DNA from: Alphaproteobacteria bacterium
GTDB taxonomy: Bacteria > Pseudomonadota > Alphaproteobacteria > Rickettsiales > UBA1997
Length of the DNA stretch: 64,000 bases
Assembly (NCBI GenBank): GCA_014190355.1
Contig: BJGH01000001.1
Span: 241,272 to 305,271, forward strand
Direction: 5' to 3'
This document shows, piece by piece, positions 1 through 8,633 of this stretch. Under the pieces are notes generated by a model. It did not search any database and was not told where the DNA came from. It saw only the letters and a list, made by a program, of their open reading frames with translations. Positions within the stretch are counted from its first letter, which is position 1. Every line of letters starts with the position of its first letter. Position numbers and translations under genes: made by a program.

Positions 1-174
1 GATTTATTAAAATGGGTAGAAATTAATCGCGAGTATTCTAAAAAATGGCCAAATATTACTAAAAGAAAACCTGCACTTGAAGAAGCTAAGGATATGGATG
101 GCATGAAAAATAAATTTGAAAAATTTTTTGATCCTCGTCCAGCTCGCGACAATGCGAATCAATTAAAAAAATAA
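1..174 (+). CDS. fdxA: FdxA-type 7Fe ferredoxin, C-terminal part (5' end outside window)
   Basis: Only the last 57 residues are present, read in frame 1 from the first base to a TAA stop. The stretch around WPNITKRKPALEEAKDMDG matches the C-terminal extension of alphaproteobacterial FdxA ferredoxins, which follows the two iron-sulfur cluster motifs. Those cluster cysteines would lie upstream of the window, so cluster type cannot be checked here. FdxA proteins are small cytoplasmic electron carriers. The tail DPRPARDNANQLKK is slightly longer and more basic than usual. The next gene starts 44 bases downstream on the same strand. Confidence 0.75.
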   Translation, partial: DLLKWVEINREYSKKWPNITKRKPALEEAKDMDGMKNKFEKFFDPRPARDNANQLKK

Positions 175-218
175 TTATAAAATAAATTATTTTACAAATT
201 TAAACAAATTTAATTATC

Positions 219-941
219 ATGGATCGCTATAAAAAAAATCGCCAAGCATTACAAAATCTTAAAAAACCTCAAGCAGTAATTTTTGATTGGGATAACACTC
301 TTGTTGATACTTGGCCATTAATCCAATCAGCAATCAATTCAACCATGAAGCATTATCATCGCGAACCTTGGTCTTTACAAAAAGTAATTGACAATGTCCA
401 TAAATCAATGCGTGATTATTTTCCAGAAATTTTTGGCGAAAATTGGCAGGAAGCTGGAGAGATTTACCGTAACTCTTATCAGCAAATTAATAAATCACAA
501 TTACAGCTCCTGCCCTACGCTGAAGAGTTAATTAACAAAATTTCTCAAAAAGGAATTACCCAAGTTATCATTAGTAATAAAATTGGCACAACTTTACGCC
601 AAGAAGCAAAAAAAATACAGATTGATCAGCACTTTTTTTCATTAATCGGAGCATTTGATGCCAATCATGATAAACCAGATAAATCTGTAGTTGATTTAGC
701 TTTAATGGGCAGTAAAATCGATTTATCGAAGGATCACTTATGGTTTATTGGTGATACTATTGCCGATGTTGAATGTGCATATAATAGCGGATGCCAGCCA
801 ATCATTTTTGGGCAAGCCAATCAGCAAATTTCAAGTTCAATTACCCCAGATATTATTGAAAACGGTTTTAAGGATAGCTCGATAATCCCTGTCTATTTTA
901 ATCACCAAGAGCTGCTTGAAGTTATTGACAATATTGCATAA
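219..941 (+). CDS. HAD-superfamily phosphatase, phosphoglycolate-phosphatase-like
   Basis: A 240-residue haloacid-dehalogenase-type hydrolase. Motif I is FDWDNTL with the nucleophile Asp23 and acid Asp25. Motif II is the serine in VIISNK (Ser119). Motif III is the lysine in DKPDK (Lys152). Motif IV is IGDTIADVE (Asp179, Asp183). A helical cap lies between residues 30 and 100, as in Gph-like subfamily I members. These enzymes remove phosphate from small metabolites in the cytoplasm; the substrate cannot be told from sequence. It may be co-transcribed with the ferredoxin gene upstream. It converges on gatB across a strong inverted repeat. Confidence 0.85.
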   Translation: MDRYKKNRQALQNLKKPQAVIFDWDNTLVDTWPLIQSAINSTMKHYHREPWSLQKVIDNVHKSMRDYFPEIFGENWQEAGEIYRNSYQQINKSQLQLLPYAEELINKISQKGITQVIISNKIGTTLRQEAKKIQIDQHFFSLIGAFDANHDKPDKSVVDLALMGSKIDLSKDHLWFIGDTIADVECAYNSGCQPIIFGQANQQISSSITPDIIENGFKDSSIIPVYFNHQELLEVIDNIA

Positions 942-945
942 AAAA

Positions 946-1026
946 TTAATATTAGTAACTTTTAATTTAAATTAATTAACAAAATATTTTATTTTAAATT
1001 TTTTGTTAATTAAAAACTAATATTAA
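946..1026. terminator. Bidirectional terminator-like hairpin between HAD gene and gatB
   Basis: Two nested perfect inverted repeats form one long hairpin in the convergent gap. The outer arms are TTAATATTAGT (946-956) and ACTAATATTAA (1016-1026). The inner arms are TTAATTAACAAAA (972-984) and TTTTGTTAATTAA (1001-1013). The inner arms end in A/T runs, so both transcripts would see a stem and a U-rich tract. The gatB stop codon sits inside the outer arm. The function is inferred from position and symmetry. Confidence 0.6.
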
Positions 1027-2480
1027 CCTTTAATTTTTTTTCTTAAAATTTCATTAACTAGCTGAGGATTGGCTTGACCTTTGCTTGCTTTCATGATTTG
1101 CCCTACAAAAAAACCAAATAATTTTTCATCTCCAGCTTGGCATTTGGCAAAGTTTTCTTGATTATTTTTAATTACTTCATCAATAATTTTTTCTAAAGCT
1201 TGCGGATCACTAACCTGTTTTAAACCCTTAGTTTCAACAATTTTTTTAGCACTATCACCAGTTTCAATCATAGCATCTAAAACATCTTTGGCGATTTTTC
1301 CAGAAATCTCTCCTGTCTTAATTAAATCAAGCAAACCAGAGAGATCACTAGCTCTAACTTTTAAATTTTCAAAATTGATTGATAATTTATTCATTCTGCC
1401 AAACAGTTCAACCGTAAGCCAAGTAACGCAAAGTTTGGGATCGTGTTTTTTTATTAATTCTTCAAAATAATCGATAATTTCTTGATCGGCAGTGATAACT
1501 CCAGCATCATATGGAGCAATTGCTAAATTTTCAACATAACGTTTTTTTCTAACTTGCGGTAATTCAGGAAGATTTTTTTTGATATCATCAACGAATTGTG
1601 AAGAAATTATTAAATCAGGTAAATCAGGATCCGGAAAGTAACGATAATCCATAGCATCTTCTTTAGAACGCATAGTTCTGGTTTCACCAGTTAAAGCATC
1701 AAATAATCTGGTTTCTTGGGCAATTTTTCCACCATTTTCTAAAATTTCAACTTGGCGATTAGCTTCAAACTCAATAGCTCGAGCAATGTTACGCATTGAA
1801 TTGAGATTTTTTATTTCACAACGAGTTCCTAGTTTTTTTTCACCAACAATTCTTACCGAAACATTAGCATCACATCGTAAATTACCTTTTTCCATATCAC
1901 CATCACTGGTTCCAAGACATCTCACAATTGAACGAATGGTTTTAACATATTCACTAGCTTCTAATGGCGAACTGAGATCTGGTTTAGAAACAATTTCCAT
2001 CAATCCAACCCCTGCTCTATTCAAATCAATTAAAGAACAAGTTGGATGTTGATCATGAATTGATTTTCCAGCATCTTGCTCAAGATGAATTCGCTCAATA
2101 CGAATTAATTTTTTTTCAGAATTTTCTAATTCAATTTCAACACTACCTTCACCAACAATTGGTAGGGTGAATTGAGAAATTTGATAACCTTGGGGAAGGT
2201 CAGGATAGAAATAATTTTTTCGATCAAAAAAAGAATGGAGATTAATTTTAGCATTAATACCTAAACCTGTTTTAACTGCCTGCTCAACGCATTTTTGATT
2301 AATAACGGGAAGCATTCCAGGCATTGCACAGTCAATCAGAGAAACTTGCGAATTTTGCTCAGAGCCAAAAGCTGTTGAAGCTCGAGAAAATAACTTTGAC
2401 TCAGAAGCAATTTGAGCATGAATTTCACAACCAATTACTAACTCGTAATGGTTATTTTTTCCTTGAATTGTGTATGTCAT
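1023..2480 (-). CDS. gatB: Aspartyl/glutamyl-tRNA(Asn/Gln) amidotransferase subunit B
   Basis: A 485-residue GatB, normal length for the family. It begins with the conserved YELVIGCEIHAQI segment and carries LPQGYQISQ, DLNRAGVGLMEIVS and DYRYFPDPDLP. The last ~140 residues are the GatB/YqeY tail domain that contacts tRNA. With GatA and GatC (not in this window) it converts Glu-tRNA(Gln) and/or Asp-tRNA(Asn) to Gln-tRNA and Asn-tRNA, the standard route in alphaproteobacteria lacking GlnRS. The gene lies 103 bases downstream of gyrA on the same strand, so it may be partly read through from it. Confidence 0.97.
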   Translation of the reverse strand: MTYTIQGKNNHYELVIGCEIHAQIASESKLFSRASTAFGSEQNSQVSLIDCAMPGMLPVINQKCVEQAVKTGLGINAKINLHSFFDRKNYFYPDLPQGYQISQFTLPIVGEGSVEIELENSEKKLIRIERIHLEQDAGKSIHDQHPTCSLIDLNRAGVGLMEIVSKPDLSSPLEASEYVKTIRSIVRCLGTSDGDMEKGNLRCDANVSVRIVGEKKLGTRCEIKNLNSMRNIARAIEFEANRQVEILENGGKIAQETRLFDALTGETRTMRSKEDAMDYRYFPDPDLPDLIISSQFVDDIKKNLPELPQVRKKRYVENLAIAPYDAGVITADQEIIDYFEELIKKHDPKLCVTWLTVELFGRMNKLSINFENLKVRASDLSGLLDLIKTGEISGKIAKDVLDAMIETGDSAKKIVETKGLKQVSDPQALEKIIDEVIKNNQENFAKCQAGDEKLFGFFVGQIMKASKGQANPQLVNEILRKKIKG

Positions 2481-2583
2481 ATTTTTTAATTAAAAAATTA
2501 AAAATGAGTGATTTACAATATTTTTTAACAACTTAAGTTAAGAAATAATTTTAATTTTATTAATCACTAGAGTTTGTTAAAAG

Positions 2584-5421
2584 CTATTCTTGGCTATTTT
2601 GTTCTTTTTGAACACCATCTTGATTACCATCAGCAGAGCTTTCCTCACCAGTTTCAGCTTCATCAACCTCTTTATTACCGGTATGGGCAATTCTTGCAAC
2701 TGAAACTACAGTTTCATCTTGAGTTTTGATTAAAGTAACACCTTGAGTATTTCTTCCGCTAATTCTCACTGAGCCAATTTCTGTTCTAATCAAAGTTCCT
2801 TTGTTAGTGATAATCATCACTTGATCTTTTGTTTCAACTGGGAAGCTGGCAACAACCAAACCATTTCGTTTGGAAGTTATGATATTAGTAATCCCTGATC
2901 CACCGCGATTGGTAATACGGTATTCATAAGCTGAAGATCTTTTACCATAACCGTTTTCAGTAATTGTTAGAATAAATTCCTCATCTATTGCCATTGCTTC
3001 AATGATTTTTTGGTCAAGCTCGGCTTTAATTTGAGGAATTTCCATAGGTTGAACCAATAGGTCTTCACTTGGATTTTCTTGTAATTTTTTATTGTGAATT
3101 AGAGCATCACGAAGAGCAAGACGCTGATCAAGATCAATTTTTAAATATTTTTCTTTAATTTCAGAATCTTCACCAGCATGCTTGATTATTGATAAAGCAA
3201 TCACTTTATTGCCTGATTCTAGTTTAATTCCGCGAACTCCAGTAGAATTTCGACTTTGGAAAACGCGTAATTTTGAAACTGGAAAACGAATACATTTACC
3301 ATCTTTCGTTGACAACAAAATATCATCTTTTTCAGTTGATAAAGCAACACCAACCAGTGCTTCTTGACCTTCAAGCTTCATAGCAATTTTTCCGCTAGAA
3401 CGAATATCAACGAATTGATCCATCGAGTTTCTGCGAATATCACCAGATGAAGTAGCAAAAACAATACTTAAATCTTTCCAACTTTCTTCATTTTCAGGAA
3501 GTGCAAGAATAGTGCTAATTTTTTCATCACTTTCCAGAGGCAATAGATTGACTAATGCTCGACCTCTTGCCTGAGGAGTTCCTAGAGGAAGTTTGTAAGT
3601 TTTTAATTTATAACATTTACCTTTATTGGAGAAAAATAAAATTGGTGTATGAGTATTGGTAGCAAAAATATCAGTAGCAATATCCTCATCACGAACATCC
3701 ATAGCGCTTCGCCCTTTTCCACCTCTGCGTTGAGTTCGATATGCTGACAATGCAACTCGCTTAATATAACCATTCATAGTTGCAACTACCACCATCTCTT
3801 CTTTAGGAATTAGATCTTCAATATCAACTTCAAATTCTGAATCTTCAATTGTTGATTTTCTTGGAGTAGCAAATTCTTCTTTAACTTCAATTAGTTCTTT
3901 TTTAACTAAAGCTGTCATTTTTTTACGATCAGCAAGCAATTCAAGATAACCAGAAATTTCAATAGCTAGAGCTTTTAACTCATCGGTAATTTTTTCCATT
4001 TCTAAACCAGTCAAGCGAGCTAATCTCATTTCTAAAATTGCCTTAGCTTGAGCTTCAGTGAAATAAAATTTTCCGTCTTTAACGATATTACCTTTATCTT
4101 GAACAAGCTTGATAATAGCTTCAACCAAACCAACTGGCCAAGGACGAGCTAATAGTTTTTCTTTAGCCTCTGCAACATCTTTTGACGATTTAATTAATTC
4201 AACAATTTCATCGATATTAGCAACTGCAACAGCCAAACCAATTAAAATATGAGTTTTATCACGAGCTTTGTTAAGCAAGAAATTAGTTCTTCGGGTTGTA
4301 ACATCATATCTAAAATCAACGAAAATTTTGATAACTTGCAATAAGTTTAACAATTGCGGTTGACCATGATTTAAAGCTAGCATGTTAACACTAAAATTGC
4401 ATTGCAATTCTGTGAAGCTGTATAGTTGATTGATAATCACTTCTTCCATAGCATCTTTACGAAGCTCAATAACAACGCGGATTCCATCACGGTCTGACTC
4501 GTCACGTAGATCAGTGATTCCTTCAATTTTTTTCTCTTTAACTAATTCAGCAATTTTTTCAACAAGCTTGGCTTTATTAACCTGATAGGGAACTTCGGTA
4601 ATAACAATTGCATTTTTGTTACCAGATCTTTTTTCAATTTTATGTCGACCACGCATCACAATTGAACCTCTTCCAGTTCTGCTAGCTGATTCATGCCCTG
4701 CTCGACCTAAAATAATTCCACCCGTTGGGAAGTCTGGACCTGGAACAATTTTAATAATATCCTCAATACTAATTTCTGAATTGTCGATATATGCTAAACA
4801 GGCATCAATAACTTCGCCAAGATTGTGCGGAGGGATGTTGGTAGCCATACCAACTGCAATCCCACCTGAACCATTGGTTAGAAGATTTGGAAAACGAGCT
4901 GGTAAAACCCTTGGTTCTTTTTCATTGCCATCATAATTAGGCATAAAATCAACAGTATCTTTATCAAGCTCGTCAAGCATGGTATGTGATATTTTTTCAA
5001 GACGAGATTCAGTATAACGCATTGCAGCCGCAGGATCATCATCAATTGAACCAAAATTTCCTTGACCATCAATTAACGGAACTCTCATCGAAAAATCCTG
5101 AGCCATTCTCACTAAGGACTCATAAATCGCAGCATCACCGTGAGGGTGATATTTACCCATTACTTCACCAACAATTCTTGCCGATTTTTTAAATGGCTTA
5201 TTGTAATCATAATTTCCTTCATACATAGCATAAAGTATTCTTCGATGCACTGGTTTCAAACCATCGCAAGCATCAGGAATTGCTCGAGCAACAATAACAC
5301 TCATCGCGTAATCTAAATATGATTTACGCATTTCACCAACGAGTGATACCGCTTGAATGTCCTTGCCAGTGGCAGGTATTATCGAATTACTTACTAAATT
5401 ATTGTTACTATTTTCAGTCAT
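2584..5421 (-). CDS. gyrA: DNA gyrase subunit A
   Basis: A 945-residue GyrA. The N-terminal breakage-reunion domain has [20 protein letters not shown] and the active-site tyrosine at about Tyr136 (AAMRYTE). The C-terminal beta-pinwheel domain begins after the GyrA box QRRGGKG at 564-570, which separates gyrase from topoisomerase IV. The tail ends in an acidic, Glu/Gln-rich stretch. At the quinolone-resistance region the sequence is [10 protein letters not shown]: the positions equivalent to E. coli Ser83 and Asp87 are Ala97 and Glu101. A promoter-like site lies upstream at 5528-5555. The enzyme introduces negative supercoils together with GyrB, which is not in the window. Confidence 0.98.
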   Translation of the reverse strand: MTENSNNNLVSNSIIPATGKDIQAVSLVGEMRKSYLDYAMSVIVARAIPDACDGLKPVHRRILYAMYEGNYDYNKPFKKSARIVGEVMGKYHPHGDAAIYESLVRMAQDFSMRVPLIDGQGNFGSIDDDPAAAMRYTESRLEKISHTMLDELDKDTVDFMPNYDGNEKEPRVLPARFPNLLTNGSGGIAVGMATNIPPHNLGEVIDACLAYIDNSEISIEDIIKIVPGPDFPTGGIILGRAGHESASRTGRGSIVMRGRHKIEKRSGNKNAIVITEVPYQVNKAKLVEKIAELVKEKKIEGITDLRDESDRDGIRVVIELRKDAMEEVIINQLYSFTELQCNFSVNMLALNHGQPQLLNLLQVIKIFVDFRYDVTTRRTNFLLNKARDKTHILIGLAVAVANIDEIVELIKSSKDVAEAKEKLLARPWPVGLVEAIIKLVQDKGNIVKDGKFYFTEAQAKAILEMRLARLTGLEMEKITDELKALAIEISGYLELLADRKKMTALVKKELIEVKEEFATPRKSTIEDSEFEVDIEDLIPKEEMVVVATMNGYIKRVALSAYRTQRRGGKGRSAMDVRDEDIATDIFATNTHTPILFFSNKGKCYKLKTYKLPLGTPQARGRALVNLLPLESDEKISTILALPENEESWKDLSIVFATSSGDIRRNSMDQFVDIRSSGKIAMKLEGQEALVGVALSTEKDDILLSTKDGKCIRFPVSKLRVFQSRNSTGVRGIKLESGNKVIALSIIKHAGEDSEIKEKYLKIDLDQRLALRDALIHNKKLQENPSEDLLVQPMEIPQIKAELDQKIIEAMAIDEEFILTITENGYGKRSSAYEYRITNRGGSGITNIITSKRNGLVVASFPVETKDQVMIITNKGTLIRTEIGSVRISGRNTQGVTLIKTQDETVVSVARIAHTGNKEVDEAETGEESSADGNQDGVQKEQNSQE

Positions 5422-5527
5422 TTTGAATTAGAAATTATTTTGAAATTTACTTAATAATTTTCTTAAGAAATCTGCTAAGAAAATATTTTAAAATTTAATT
5501 AAAATTTTTTTAAAAACTAGACTTACA

Positions 5528-5555
5528 AAGATACAGACCTTGTTTAATGTTGCAA
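5528..5555 (-). promoter_or_regulatory. Candidate sigma-70-type promoter for gyrA
   Basis: Read on the minus strand, TTGCAA (5550-5555) is followed after 16 bases by TATCTT (5528-5533). Each hexamer matches the consensus at four of six positions. It lies about 105 bases upstream of the gyrA start and downstream of a candidate terminator for the preceding gene. AT-rich DNA gives chance matches, so this is tentative. Confidence 0.4.
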
Positions 5556-5570
5556 GAGCTTTTTTTGTTA

Positions 5571-5586
5571 AAAAAACAAGTTTTTT
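5571..5586 (-). terminator. Weak hairpin with flanking U tract after the carbonic-anhydrase-like gene
   Basis: AAAAAAC (5571-5577) and GTTTTTT (5580-5586) form an AT-rich stem in the gap between the carbonic-anhydrase-like gene and gyrA. On the minus strand the stem itself supplies a T run. The loop is only two bases as drawn, so the structure would have to open. The call rests mainly on its position. Confidence 0.25.
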
Positions 5587-5632
5587 AGGAAAAAAATACT
5601 AACAATAAAATCTATTTGAACTTAAGGATTAA

Positions 5633-6481
5633 TCAAAATTTTTCAAAATTGAACTTTTGAACTTCACGGGCATTGCTTTTACTAAAAATTGTTTTTTTTA
5701 TGAGAATATTCATTTGCTCCTTAGAAATTTCGATTGGTGTTTTGAAGACATACCATTTTACCCCTTCCGTACATGGAGGAGTAGTTAAAGATCCATCGTA
5801 AAAAAACACCTGATCGTTTTTATTAATAATTTTGTTAAGATTAATTTTTGTTTCTAAGTTTTTTTTGTTGCTAACGAAATCAATAATTTCGTTAAAATTT
5901 TTATTTTCTTTTCCAACTTCTAAAAATACCGATAACATTAACCATTGTTCATCATCACTTTTATGGGCAATTTGCATCTCTAATGAATGAGTTTGACCTT
6001 CAACAATATGTTCGCTGGGATGATGAAATTCAAAATATCGTAAAAAATATTTTTTCTTAACGCGAAGTAAATAACTTCGATCAAAAAAAACTGTTTTTAA
6101 AACATAATGATCGCGAATTTTTTCAGCATTATTTTGTTTAGGTAATTGGTAATTGAAAATTAATTCATTATCAGAAAATTCATTAACAATATCAATTGGT
6201 GATTGGTTTGAGCCAATTTTACAAAATTTATTTTTTTCAGAAATTTTTGCCCAATCTAAACTTGAATTTTCGCTATATCGCCATTTTGCTGAACAACTTG
6301 CTGTTAAAAGAAACAAAGACAAATAAGTGATAATAAATTTAAGCTTGTTCTTAGAAATGCTAAGATGCAATAATTTATAGTTACTAAAAAAGGTTTTAAA
6401 AATTAATTTTTTATTTTTTTTTAAAAATGTTAATAACAAAAGATTTTTAACTAGTTTCATTACTTTATAATATTTTTTCAT
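5633..6481 (-). CDS. Alpha-carbonic-anhydrase-like lipoprotein, two zinc ligands replaced
   Basis: A 282-residue protein with a lipobox-like LLTASC (Cys63) after a hydrophobic stretch, so probably an exported lipoprotein. The first ~45 residues are an unusual basic leader; Met8 is an alternative start. The rest follows the alpha-carbonic-anhydrase fold: QSPIDI (93-98), FHHPSEH (152-158) and LTTPPCTEG (232-240), with Cys87 and Cys237 placed to form the family's conserved disulfide. Of the three zinc-binding histidines, only the His96 equivalent (His153) is kept. The His94 position is Glu151 and the His119 position is Gln170. CO2 hydration is therefore doubtful; a binding or structural role, as in carbonic-anhydrase-related proteins, is possible. 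His154 lies next to the kept ligand and might substitute. Confidence 0.8.
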   Translation of the reverse strand: MKKYYKVMKLVKNLLLLTFLKKNKKLIFKTFFSNYKLLHLSISKNKLKFIITYLSLFLLTASCSAKWRYSENSSLDWAKISEKNKFCKIGSNQSPIDIVNEFSDNELIFNYQLPKQNNAEKIRDHYVLKTVFFDRSYLLRVKKKYFLRYFEFHHPSEHIVEGQTHSLEMQIAHKSDDEQWLMLSVFLEVGKENKNFNEIIDFVSNKKNLETKINLNKIINKNDQVFFYDGSLTTPPCTEGVKWYVFKTPIEISKEQMNILIKKTIFSKSNAREVQKFNFEKF

Positions 6482-6491
6482 AATATTTATT

Positions 6492-7904
6492 TTAATTTAG
6501 TAATTTTGTTAAATTATTTTGCCAATCATCTATTGCCTCTAAAGCCCTAGTTTTATATAACTCTTTGCGTTGATCTTTTTTAACATTTTCAGGCAATGAA
6601 GCAAGCAATCCAAAATTAACATTCATTGGTTGTAATGCAATTGTTGGATTAGCCTTGTGGTTATTTTGATTAATTTGCGGATCTGAGGTAATATATGCCA
6701 ATAAACTGCCAATTGCCGTAGTCAATGGAGGAAGAATTTGCTTGGATAATTTATTATTTTTCAAAATTTCCTCAGCGCAAAAAATTCCAGCCAATAGTCC
6801 ACAACTTGCTGACTCAACATATCCTTCAACACCAGTTATTTGCCCTGCAAAAAATAAATTTGGGAATTTTTTAAAACGCAAAAAATTATCAAGTAATTCC
6901 CGAGAATTAATGAAAGTGTTGCGATGAATTCCTCCAAATCTGGCAAATTCAGCATTTTCAAGACCAGGAATTTTACGAAAAACTTTTTGCTGTTCGCCAT
7001 ATTTCATTTTCGTTTGAAAACCAACTATGTTATACAAGCTTCCCGATTTATTATCTTGACGAAGTTGAACAATAGCGTAAGGTTTTTCTAAACGTTGTTT
7101 CAAGGGAGTTCCAACAGCAGATTTTGGATAATGCGGATTTGTTAAACCTACTGGTTTCAATGGTCCAAATCGTAAAACTTCCAGACCTCTTTTGGCCATT
7201 TCTTCGATTGGTAAACAACCATCAAAATACGGAGTGTTTTTTTCCCATTCTTTAAACTCAGTTTTTTCACTGTTAATTAAATCATTTACAAATTCAAAAT
7301 ATTGCTCTTGATTTAACGGGCAATTAATATAGTCATCACCATTACCCTTATCATAACGTGATTGTTTCCAAGCGATATCAAAATTTATTGAATCTTTAAA
7401 GACTATTGGTGCAATAGCATCAAAAAAAGCTAAATGTTGTTGATTGGTATGTTTTAAGATATCTTGACTTAAATTTTGCGAAGTTAATGGACCTGTAGCA
7501 ATTATCCATTTTTCTTGGGAATTTGTGGGAAGCGAAGTGATTTCTTGACGAGATATTTTAACCTTGTTAGTTGCTAATAGTTTTTGCTCAATATATTTAG
7601 AAAAACCCTCGCGATCAACAGCTAAAGCACTACCAGCTGGAACTTTGTTTTCCAGAGCGCTAGCAATAATGAGTGAATTTAGTTTTTGCATTTCATGATG
7701 CAATAACCCTATTGCCGTTGATGGATCATGTGATCTTAGAGAATTGGAACAAACTAACTCAGCAAAATCTTTGGTACGATGAGCAAAAGTTTTTTGATTA
7801 TCATCACGCAACTCAAAAATTTCAACTTCAATTCCTCGATTTGCCAATTGCCATGCACATTCACTACCTGCAAGACCTGCACCAATAATATTTACTTTGG
7901 TCAT
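6492..7904 (-). CDS. trmFO: Methylenetetrahydrofolate-tRNA-(uracil-5-)-methyltransferase TrmFO
   Basis: A 470-residue flavoprotein that makes 5-methyluridine at position 54 of tRNA, using methylenetetrahydrofolate as carbon donor and FAD as cofactor. The dinucleotide-binding motif is GAGLAG at residues 8-13. Family blocks include [22 protein letters not shown] and [11 protein letters not shown], and the C-terminal FAD site has [15 protein letters not shown]. Length is usual for TrmFO; the related GidA/MnmG is much longer. TrmFO occurs in alphaproteobacteria and Firmicutes but rarely in gammaproteobacteria, which helps place the organism. It ends 10 bases before the start of the carbonic-anhydrase-like gene, so the two probably share a transcript. 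Confidence 0.96.
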   Translation of the reverse strand: MTKVNIIGAGLAGSECAWQLANRGIEVEIFELRDDNQKTFAHRTKDFAELVCSNSLRSHDPSTAIGLLHHEMQKLNSLIIASALENKVPAGSALAVDREGFSKYIEQKLLATNKVKISRQEITSLPTNSQEKWIIATGPLTSQNLSQDILKHTNQQHLAFFDAIAPIVFKDSINFDIAWKQSRYDKGNGDDYINCPLNQEQYFEFVNDLINSEKTEFKEWEKNTPYFDGCLPIEEMAKRGLEVLRFGPLKPVGLTNPHYPKSAVGTPLKQRLEKPYAIVQLRQDNKSGSLYNIVGFQTKMKYGEQQKVFRKIPGLENAEFARFGGIHRNTFINSRELLDNFLRFKKFPNLFFAGQITGVEGYVESASCGLLAGIFCAEEILKNNKLSKQILPPLTTAIGSLLAYITSDPQINQNNHKANPTIALQPMNVNFGLLASLPENVKKDQRKELYKTRALEAIDDWQNNLTKLLN

Positions 7905-7931
7905 TTAGATTTTTTTATAAAAAAAAGGAAT

Positions 7932-7969
7932 AAAAAACAGACACCCAATTAGCCAAGACTAATTAGTGT
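7932..7969 (-). terminator. Intrinsic terminator downstream of the TRL-like lipoprotein gene
   Basis: On the minus strand, ACAC plus CTAATT pairs with AATTAG plus GTGT (arms at 7941-7952 and 7959-7969, loop 7953-7958, small internal bulge). A run of six T follows directly (7932-7937 on the plus strand is A). This is the classic stem plus U-tract arrangement, and it lies between the stop of the lipoprotein gene and the start of trmFO. Confidence 0.55.
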
Positions 7970-8011
7970 TTGAACAACAATTAAATTTATTGTTAATTTA
8001 ATTTTTAGGCT

Positions 8012-8308
8012 TTAGTTTCCTCTAACCACTACGCAACGATGAGCATAGAATGGATAAACATAACTTAACTCAGATTCAACGCTAATAATTTCCTTGATAT
8101 CACCATTTTCTCTAGCTTTTTCTGCGGTTAAATCGTTATTAGAAAGAAAAAATGAAAATGGGTAAATATAGTGAGCGCAAGTTTCACCTTTTTTGGTAGG
8201 ATTTTTATTTACAACAATTGGTAAATTATACTGGCCTATTGTTGACTTTAGGTTATGACAAGATGATAGAATGAATAATGATAAAGTAGTTAAAATAATT
8301 TTTTTCAT
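8012..8308 (-). CDS. Small TRL-like family lipoprotein
   Basis: A 98-residue protein with a lipoprotein signal peptide (ILSSC, Cys17). The mature part has the pattern of TRL-like proteins: GETCAHYIYPF, then EKARENGDIKEI, then a short beta-rich end around VESELSYVYPFYAHRCVVVRG. These small envelope proteins have no established role; the name comes from a family found near tRNA loci. Two cysteines (44 and 92) could form a disulfide in the periplasm. It is probably its own transcription unit, with a good terminator before trmFO. The family assignment is moderately secure; no function is claimed. Confidence 0.7.
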   Translation of the reverse strand: MKKIILTTLSLFILSSCHNLKSTIGQYNLPIVVNKNPTKKGETCAHYIYPFSFFLSNNDLTAEKARENGDIKEIISVESELSYVYPFYAHRCVVVRGN

Positions 8309-8388
8309 ACAATTTTGAATAAATTAATTAAAGGTGAAAAGGTGAGAAACTATTAAATATTTTTAGGTAATTAAAATCAATAAGCAAG

Positions 8389-8580
8389 TTATTTTTTAAT
8401 ATTTTTTCTTCTAACCAGATTCTGCCTTAGCGCTTGCGATAATTTTTTTTGACGATTATTTTTTTCTGATTTTTCAGATTTTTTGGTCAATAATTTATCT
8501 TCTTTATCATATTCAAACTCTTGAAATTGTTGATTATTAACGGAATTGCTAACAGCTGGTTTTTTTAAATTATCATTCAT
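8389..8580 (-). CDS. Small basic conserved hypothetical protein
   Basis: A 63-residue hydrophilic protein with no signal peptide and no membrane segment. The C-terminal end, KLSQALRQNLVRRK, resembles short alphaproteobacterial proteins that end in a LAEALRANLKRRK-like motif, usually of unknown function. The N-terminal half is Asn/Gln-rich and probably disordered, and the middle is rich in Lys, Ser and Glu. It sits 53 bases downstream of the MsbA-like exporter gene and points the same way, so it may be the second gene of that unit. That the reading frame is real is supported mainly by the C-terminal motif. Confidence 0.55.
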   Translation of the reverse strand: MNDNLKKPAVSNSVNNQQFQEFEYDKEDKLLTKKSEKSEKNNRQKKLSQALRQNLVRRKNIKK

Positions 8581-8633
8581 ATTTAAAAATAATTAAATTT
8601 TTAATTTATTTATATTTTTTTTAATCAAATTTA

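Noticed and set aside
1786..2052. Open frame of 88 codons opposite gatB
   Set aside because: It is a shadow: gatB is unbroken and clearly conserved there, and the frame shows no recognisable protein or start signal.
4616..4936. Open frame of 106 codons opposite gyrA
   Set aside because: Antisense to a highly conserved part of gyrA; composition follows the reverse of gyrA codons.
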